Shown here one piece after another: positions 34,311-64,000 of a stretch of DNA of 64,000 nt. The first letter of the stretch is position 1. Every line of letters begins with the position of its first letter. The stretch is from the NCBI GenBank assembly GCA_036365455.1, contig JAWQUS010000027.1, forward strand, positions 10,930,001-10,994,000, read 5' to 3'. This DNA comes from Macrosoma leucophasiata. Its lineage: Eukaryota > Arthropoda > Insecta > Lepidoptera > Hedylidae. The translations under genes were made by a program, and so were the position numbers. Under the pieces are notes generated by a model that saw nothing but the letters and a program-made list of their open reading frames with translations, was not told where the DNA came from and did no database searches.

Positions 34311-34949
34311 GGTAAAGTAGCCGCTTTACTCGAATTACCGACTAATCTGACTATGACTCACTTGACTGACATATTTGACTGACTGACTGACTCTAACTTT
34401 TACGCTGCTTTATACACGAATACGAAAATATCGTTTTACTTGACACTGGCAAGATGAGTAACAGCGATGCCTTATTTTAAAAAAAAATGCATGAAATTTG
34501 TCATAAATGACATAATGACAAGACATTTTGATCAATAAATTTTTTTTGATGAAAAATATCAATAATCAATTAAATTCATGTAAAATCCAGTATTTTTATT
34601 GATAGTCACAGGATGCACATGATGCACATTACCGCCAATTCCCTGTGTGCTTATTGGAAGAGGAAAAGCAGACATCGTAATTTACCATTAAAATATTGCA
34701 ACAATTTCACGTGAATTCATCGTACCATGTTCCCTAATGGATATATTTGTGTAAGTTACAAATTCTTCTTCCGTGTTTTCGCAAGCTGGAAACCTTATGA
34801 TAGCAAATCATATTTTATAATAACCTAGACATAGTTCTAGTTATCAGTGGATTACCTAGGCATAATCAATCCACTGTTTGCTCACAGTTTTAATGATATT
34901 ATTACACACGTGCGAGAAGTAGCCATAGGTTTCTTGAATCTAGTTACAT

Positions 34950-34960
34950 TAATAAGATTA
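34950..34960 (+). promoter_or_regulatory. TAAT-N3-ATTA (P3/RCSI-like) site before the TATA box
   Basis: The sequence TAATAAGATTA is a perfect palindromic homeodomain-dimer site. Photoreceptor core promoters of Drosophila carry such an element (RCSI) just upstream of the TATA box; here it lies 31 bp before TATAAA. The extended RCSI pattern fits at all but one base. Binding is inference. Confidence 0.5.
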
Positions 34961-34991
34961 TTGGATCGCATCGCAAGGTTCCACGCGCGTA

Positions 34992-34997
34992 TATAAA
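34992..34997 (+). promoter_or_regulatory. TATA box of Gq alpha copy 1
   Basis: TATAAA, 30 bp before the initiator-like A at 35022. The matching position in copy 2 reads TTTAAA. Confidence 0.6.
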
Positions 34998-35282
34998 TGG
35001 ATTTCGAAGAGTTTAGTCGGCAGTTGACAGAGCGTGTATGTATATGACCGATCATCGGATTGTCGATTTTAGTGTTTATTAGTTCCTTATTCGGATGGTT
35101 GTTCGCGCCGCGGTGTGAGTACGTGATATTGTGATCGTTGTTTATGTCGGGCGGTGCAAATGTGATGTAGTGAGTGTAATAATATGTAATTTCTAGGAGT
35201 GGTGTGTCTTGGGTGATAGGCCTGTCGAAAGGACAGGGTTCCATTTGTGAGAACAGTTTGCGGCCCTCCGCTTTGAGAAAAC

Positions 35283-48212
<12,930 letters not shown>

Positions 48213-48250
48213 TTACTTTACTGTCTGTTAATTAAATATGTTGAAATTTA

Positions 48251-48256
48251 AATAAA
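48251..48256 (+). terminator. Poly(A) signal of Gq alpha copy 1
   Basis: AATAAA lies 39 bp after the stop and is followed by a T-rich and TG-rich stretch. The 3' UTR would be short. Confidence 0.6.
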
Positions 48257-48391
48257 ATTTTATTTTATTGCTGCTTGAATGTTTTATTTACTATACTTAT
48301 GTGCTTAACGTAAGTATATAAGGAAAGTCCTTACTCCCTGATTTACATATCTATGCCCAACCCTTCTGTTTACCATAGGAATATGCGTTAT

Positions 48392-48719
48392 CAGTGGTGG
48401 ATTTACCAGCAGGCTGAGTAGGCTGGAGCCTAGGGCGGCAAATTTTAAGGGGCGGCAGAATTAGTTCATATTTTTTTTTATTTCTATTTACAAAATTACT
48501 GTTAAAATTATCAAGGCTCAGATCATAGTTCCCAATGATTCTAACCATAGAAAAAAGTTGCTTACATCAACTTCAGGATAATGAAGCATAAAACATAAAG
48601 TTGGAATTTTATTGATAGAAAATATACCTAATTGATATGATTGTAAACTACGATATCAAAATATAGGGGCAGCGAAAATTGAGTAGCCCACCGGCGGCAA
48701 ATTTGTAAATCCGCCACTG
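48392..48719. mobile_element. hAT-like MITE, 328 bp
   Basis: The perfect 8-bp duplication TGCGTTAT (48384-48391 and 48720-48727) flanks inverted ends CAGTGGTGGATTTACC / GTAAATCCGCCACTG. It lies just after the poly(A) site of Gq alpha copy 1. Confidence 0.92.
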
Positions 48720-48773
48720 TGCGTTATGCATAGGTTCACCCACTCTTGGGAAGAGGGGCAGATGCACATTACA

Positions 48774-49225
48774 CCGACTCAACTCCAACACAATTCACAG
48801 TATGGCATTGAACTGTCAGCTTCATGTCATGCTACAGTGAATTTGTCAACTTGTAAGATAAAGGTATACGACGCGTTGTTCACCTATTGACTGTCGCCAA
48901 CCCGTGTGCCCCTCGTTGTCAACGAATTGGGCACAAGTCGACAATGTGCTTAGAGCTAATGGACGATGCGTTGCCAACTCGTTACCAAACAAGATGTAAT
49001 TTGAGTAACGACCGATAGATCTGATTACAGGTGCGCTAGTTGACAAGCCAATCCACTTCCAACTCTCAACGAGTTGGAAGTGGATTGGCTCATTGACATT
49101 AAGTTGTCTACTGGTGACCGATGCGTTGATCGCCTAGTTGACTACTTATTTACTCATTTATACCTACTGAATCGATAGTTCTAGGCGAAAGGGTATAGGA
49201 TTGGCGTTGAGTCGGTGTAATGTGC
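48774..49225. mobile_element. Fold-back element, 452 bp
   Basis: Perfect 20-bp inverted ends (48774-48793 and 49206-49225; GCACATTACACCGACTCAAC). A near-perfect 19-bp-arm hairpin lies inside (49046-49093, AGCCAATCCACTTCCAACT). Many CAACGAGTTG-like words fill the interior. Confidence 0.7.
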
Positions 49226-49365
49226 GAAGACCTTTCTGTGTAGTGTTGAGTAGGACTTACAAGAGGCCTTACATTTGTCCCGGAAAAAACCTGACGTTGT
49301 AAGGACGCGACAAAAATATAATTTATTTTATATTTAAAGATAAATGGAAAGAAAAAATTGACTTC

Positions 49366-49437
49366 AGGCGAGACTCGAACTCGCGACCTACTGGGAATCT
49401 AGTCCAGCCGCTCTTCCAATTGAGCTACTGAAGCCCT
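49366..49437 (-). repeat. tRNA-like sequence (family E)
   Basis: On the minus strand it can form a cloverleaf: 7-bp acceptor GCTTCAG/CTGAAGT, D arm GCTC...GAGC, T arm GCGAG-TTCGAGT-CTCGC and a TTTTTT run just after. The anticodon stem needs a mismatch or a 9-nt loop. Because a second, worn copy exists at 20090-20163 with the same odd anticodon arm, a tRNA-derived repeat is more likely than a working tRNA gene. Confidence 0.6.
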
Positions 49438-49736
49438 GCCGGGCCCGAAAAACCCGTTCTTTTGATTTTTAAGCGTTTGAACAGGGTTAATCCGTTCTAG
49501 TGTTAACCGTTAGTTTGGGTTAAAGTTGTTCGGCTTAATCATGATTAATATGTGGAATTAAGACCATTCGAAGTTGTTTTGGGACACAGGATTGGGGGTT
49601 TTAAAAGGATTTTGTAGAGGTTTTTATTTTCTTAATTCAAGCGCTTATACTTAATTAGGTTAGATAAAAACTTTTTACCTCTCCCGTGATTAGATTGGCC
49701 TCATAAACTCACTTTACAAACTTGTTTTAAACTGTT

Positions 49737-49888
49737 ACCCCCTTATTCATAAACGTATTTTAGCTAAAGTGTTGCTAATCTCTCCTTTGTCTTTTTCTAT
49801 CCTGCACATTTGACAATGCAACTGACAAAGACAAAGCATTCTATAGCTAAAACGTATCTAATGTACGTTTATGAATAAGGGGGGTTAG
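49737..49888. mobile_element. Hairpin MITE, type K
   Basis: Almost identical to 45110-45262 (one or two differences seen), which suggests recent spread. It lies between the two Gq alpha genes. Confidence 0.87.
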
Positions 49889-50076
49889 ACTACAATCACT
49901 TCGCTCAGTACGGATGACCAAAAATTCAAAACCTGGTGAACGGGTTTTGAGTTAACTTGAATTACCTAATGAAGGGGTTTAATTATTTAATAAAGGGTTA
50001 ACCTCTTAAGCTATGAAATGTTTAACAGAGCGTAAGGGTTATTCAAAACCAGCTCTAAATAAAACTTTCATAAAGT

Positions 50077-50121
50077 AGTTCCGGACCCTGTATCTAAAGT
50101 TTAAATACAGGGTCCGGAACT
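50077..50121. repeat. Perfect 17-bp-arm hairpin
   Basis: AGTTCCGGACCCTGTAT and its complement ATACAGGGTCCGGAACT around an 11-bp loop (CTAAAGTTTAA). Confidence 0.9.
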
Positions 50122-50536
50122 GCTCACCTGCTTTAGATTCTAAACAGACAATGGCAGATTAAAACTTATTTATGTATATGATTAAAACTCCCTGGTGAAT
50201 CGAACATAGTACTTAGCGACGCACGCTCTTTGAGGAAGTTTAAAAGATCGGGAATTATTGGAGCGAAATCAAGCACGACCTCTAAACTCAAAGCCGATCA
50301 AGATGAGGGACATAACCATAAGTAAAATCCGATTCACAGTAGGTATACATTTTATAAAACACCGCAAAATTATTAGGTAGGTATATCACATATTTGATGA
50401 TTCCGGCCGATGTGGATGTGGACCATCGAAGAAGTTGACGGTCATCCAAAAAAAAAATTTATTTAAATTACAAATAAGACACCGATGTCACCGACCGGAT
50501 ATTTCTTCGATGGAGAGCACACAGTAAAAGATTTTT

Positions 50537-50684
50537 ACCCCCTTATTAATAAACGTTCATTTAGATACGTTTTAGCTATAGCTTTATCTTTGTCAGTTGC
50601 ATTGTCAAATGTGCAGGATAGAAAAAGACAAAGGAGAGATAAGCAACACTTTAGCTAAAATACGTTTATGAATAAGGGGGTTAG
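50537..50684. mobile_element. Hairpin MITE, type K, reversed
   Basis: Same family in opposite orientation; the left end reads CCCCCTTATTAATAAACG. Confidence 0.85.
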
Positions 50685-50704
50685 CTTATAGAAACCGCCT
50701 GACT

Positions 50705-50994
50705 TACTGTTGGTAGAGCTCCAGTGACGGAGCTCGCGGGCGTAGGCACCACCGCATTACCTAATCTTATAATACTTGCCGCTAAATGGTAGTGTTCAGC
50801 ACTATCGTGTTCCAGTCAGGTGGTAAAGTACGGCCCTGTAATTACACAGAGGCATGACACCTTAGGCCTCAGGAGTGGTAACACATCTGCATTTTGACCT
50901 CGGTCTTTGTGTAAAAGTCTATAGGCCGCAGTCATCACTTAACATCAATGTGAACTGCATGCTTGTTTGCCACTTCCGTAACATAAAAAAAAAA
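50705..50994 (+). mobile_element. Family A element, full length
   Basis: All parts of the family are present and end in a poly(A) run at 50984-50993. It abuts the 50988-51197 inverted repeat. Confidence 0.88.
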
Positions 50995-51197
50995 CATTTA
51001 CAATGAAGTTTTGTAGGCAACCTGAAAGGTCGTGTTTTCGCACTGTTATTCTATTTCACTATACACGGGCACTGTAATTAACCTATATCAAACAAAATGC
51101 CCAACTTTATTCAATATAAATACCATAAAAATACACAAAGAAAATTAAATAAAATAAGAGTACCATACGCCTCTTTCAAGGTTCCCGCCAAAACTCT
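50988..51197 (-). repeat. Inverted repeat copy 2 with E2F-like site
   Basis: Reverse counterpart of 34109-34310, with TTCCCGCCAAA at 51182-51192. The left border is the poly(A) of a family A element. Confidence 0.7.
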
Positions 51198-51209
51198 TTA
51201 ATAATTCAA

Positions 51210-52900
51210 TTCATTTATATTACTTTAAGCGTCTGTGGCAACTACTTTCCACAGATTATACAGACTGTGTTCGAGTTAGACGATCAGTAATAGGGATGGA
51301 TTACAGACCGATGATGGGATTAAATAGACAAAACAAGGATAGAGAACGGAATGTCATCCGATGTAAATTATGATTACAAAATTTATTTTAATTCTTTGCA
51401 AGACTTACGAAAAACAGCTTTTTTTTTTAATTTAAAAATCTTCGTCGATGAAAATACAGGTGAAATATTTAAAAAGATTTATTTTAATATACATCCATTA
51501 AAAATCTTAAGAAAGATTTTTTATGGATGTATATTATTCACTGGCGATCATTATCTTTCATACTCAAATCACTCATTTTAGGACCTAGATCACTCAATGA
51601 TGGTACGCCGTAATTGCTTACCCTAATTGCCAAGTTTATTTGAATGGGGTATAGTTCTTTGGTGAACTCTGTTTTGACACTGGTGAAGGCGAGGGCCCAC
51701 CATGACGCATGCTGTGCACGGACACGCGACGCATTTTAGCTGTGTGTATAAATTTGTTTGACAACGTGGGTCAATGTTTCCTCTGGAGTACATGAAGACC
51801 CACGAATATGTAAAGCGTGGCGTGGCACGGCGCACGGAGGCTACGCACGTCCCACTGCAATCAAAGGATAGATAAGCGAGGTATACATAGTCGTGGGCCA
51901 TATTCGTTTACTCCCAGTAGAAACGTAGACCCACGTTAATAGCGTTGAGCTATGTAACCGCCTATTGGAGCTAGCCATGCATGTGTCAATGACGTCAATT
52001 CATGAGTCTCTTCGTAGGTTGTAGTGGACACTACCACCTACAATTTCATATAAAGTACACGTGCGCAGCCTAACCGTGCGCCGCGGTGGACCCGAGTCTT
52101 TATTGGTTTGTGTTTTTCAGTACCAAACTTTCTGGGCACGATTCAAATAAATTTTATAAGAGGTACTCCACTGAAATCTCTGGACCGATTGTTACGTTTG
52201 TATAATTGGTAAGTATAAGAATCGGTTTAAGTCTATTTTTTATATCCCTAAATGGTACATAAAGGTGATTCGCACGATTTTTTTTTCGAGTTTTTGAATT
52301 GTATTTTTTTATTTCCTAAGGCGATACAAAGTTCGTCGGGCAGCTAGTCTCACCATATTTATCTGTAGTTTCTTAAATTTTCACGATTACTCACGATACA
52401 ATCGGTTCGTTTGAGATGGTTGCTTATTTGATTCGACTTGAATCGACAAGGACTGACACCAGTCAAGACAAAATTCTGAGCCACAGAATAACAATTCTGA
52501 ACTTGTGACAGTTAATTGACTGACGTTTCATAAATTGACAATCACTGACAACTATATTGGACCAATCACAGGGATTAATGACAGATTTAGCTGTCATGTT
52601 AATTTGATGAGCATGAAAATTAAAAATTACATTTTCACATTCGATTAGTAAATTTTTATAGTTATAGATAAAGTTATAGAATTTAACAAGCATTTATAAA
52701 ATATTAAAAAAATTTAACTTAATTTTTTTTTGCTGATAGTCGCACGACGCACGCGCAGTACCTCCGTCGCCCAAAATCTCCCAGCGCCATATTGAGAGAG
52801 GCGGACGTTGTATGACTTGAGTGATTAAAATCGTGGTTAGTGGAATAATTTGAAGTGAAACATTTGGTCGTGCCCTATGGATATATATTTGGGTACGTAA
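51210..52900. other. Region upstream of Gq alpha copy 2, no gene
   Basis: Apart from the weak TIR element at 51690-51900 and a family L tail at 52319-52350, nothing is recognised. I looked here for alternative Gq alpha 3' exons and found none. Confidence 0.45.
51690..51900. mobile_element. Possible TIR element
   Basis: GGCCCACCATGACG at the left and CGTGGGCC at the right are short inverted ends around a GC-rich interior with GCGTGGCGTGGCACGG. Weak support. Confidence 0.3.
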
Positions 52901-52909
52901 CGTGTAAAG

Positions 52910-53452
52910 AAAGGCCTCTTCTGTGTTTTTTTACGACCAGTGAGCCTTAGCAAATCATATCGTAACCTAGACATAGGCCGTTCTAGTTATCAGTAGATTA
53001 CCTAGGTATCATCAATCCGCTGTTTGCTCACAGTTTTGATCATATTATTGCACACGTACGGGGAGCAGACTTAGATTTCTTGAATCTAGTTACGTTATTA
53101 GGTTTACTTAACCGCTTTGCAAGGTTTCACGCTCGTTTTTAAACGGATTTCGAAGTGTTTATGTCGGCAGTTGACAGAAGCGTATATGTATATGACCGAT
53201 CATAAGTCACCACACCCTGTGACCGGATTGTCGGTTTTAGTATTTATTAGTTTCTAGTTCGGATGATTGCTCGCGCGCCGCGGTGTCGGTACGTGATATT
53301 GTGACCGTTGTTGATGTAGGACGGTGCAGATGCGATGTAGTGAGTGTAATAATATGTAATTTCTAGGAGTGGTGTGCCTCGGTTGATAGGCCTGCCGAAA
53401 GGACAGGGCCACGCGCGCGAGGACGGTTCGCGGCCCTCCGCTCTGAGGAAAC
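52910..53452 (+). promoter_or_regulatory. Promoter and 5' UTR block of Gq alpha copy 2
   Basis: This aligns with 34765-35282. The initiator-like GGCAGTT is kept (A at 53169), but the TATA position reads TTTAAA (53138-53143), and the TAAT-N3-ATTA site is changed to a sequence without the palindrome (about 53093-53108). A short insertion of about 20 bp is present near 53205. The GC-rich stretch at 52735-52810 just upstream has no counterpart before copy 1. Confidence 0.55.

Positions 53453-64000
<10,548 letters not shown>

Larger units (their letters stand above)
34765..35282 (+). promoter_or_regulatory. Duplicated promoter and 5' UTR block of Gq alpha copy 1
   Basis: This block aligns with 52910-53452, upstream of copy 2, so regulatory DNA was part of the duplication. 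Seen here: a TATAAA box (34992-34997), an initiator-like GGCAGTT with its A at 35022, and a perfect TAAT-N3-ATTA site (34950-34960). The TATA-to-initiator distance is 30 bp. The 5' UTR would be about 260 nt. The transcription start is predicted, not measured. Confidence 0.65.

Noticed and set aside
49366..49437. Functional tRNA gene
   Set aside because: The anticodon loop does not fit seven bases and a repeat copy with the same defect exists at 20090.
48213..53452. Alternative general-type Gq alpha exons 7 and 8 after copy 1
   Set aside because: I looked for frames like FAAVKDTIL and DLNPDSEK between the genes and found none; a translated search would settle it.

Overview
This is a stretch of AT-rich, repeat-crowded insect nuclear DNA, most likely from a moth or butterfly. 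Genes are split by GT-AG introns. Dispersed SINE, LINE and MITE families of the kind common in Lepidoptera fill most of the sequence, and there are no bacterial operons, ribosome binding sites or CRISPR arrays. Host coding sequence is a small fraction of the window.

Layout. Positions 1-23600 hold no host gene I can recognise. They contain short SINEs, hAT-type MITEs with clean 8-bp target duplications, an RTE-type reverse transcriptase fragment (about 3366-4410), a long CR1-like LINE (about 17758-19586) and a 500-bp cluster of TATCGATA palindromes (16227-16749). Positions 23638-32524 hold a complete eight-exon gene for a FAAH2-type membrane amidase (532 residues). Positions 35283-48212 hold a complete eight-exon gene for a Gq-class G protein alpha subunit (353 residues). 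Its introns carry LINE fragments, SINEs, MITEs and a dead mariner. Positions 53453 to the right edge hold the first three exons of a second Gq alpha gene on the same strand; the rest lies outside the window.

The main point of interest is the tandem Gq alpha pair. Exon lengths and phases of exons 1-3 are identical in the two copies, and the homology extends several hundred bases upstream, so promoter and 5' UTR were duplicated too. The proteins differ at too many positions to be alleles. Copy 1 has the exon 4, 7 and 8 sequences that I recognise as the photoreceptor-type Gq alpha form of Drosophila, where one gene makes visual and non-visual forms by alternative exons. I found no non-visual alternatives near copy 1. 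Its promoter also has a TATA box and, about 30 bp upstream of it, a perfect TAAT-N3-ATTA site as in photoreceptor core promoters. Both are eroded in copy 2. The model I propose (inference) is that a splice-isoform choice has been turned into two genes.

The repeats also show relationships. The most abundant SINE-like family (family A) ends in the same tail as the CR1-like LINE, and a tRNA-derived SINE (family D) ends in the same tail as a different LINE at 55450-56380. Each LINE probably supplied the enzyme for its SINE. Family letters (A, B, C and so on) are my own labels for this window; repeat boundaries are by eye and usually good to about 10-20 bp unless target duplications fix them.
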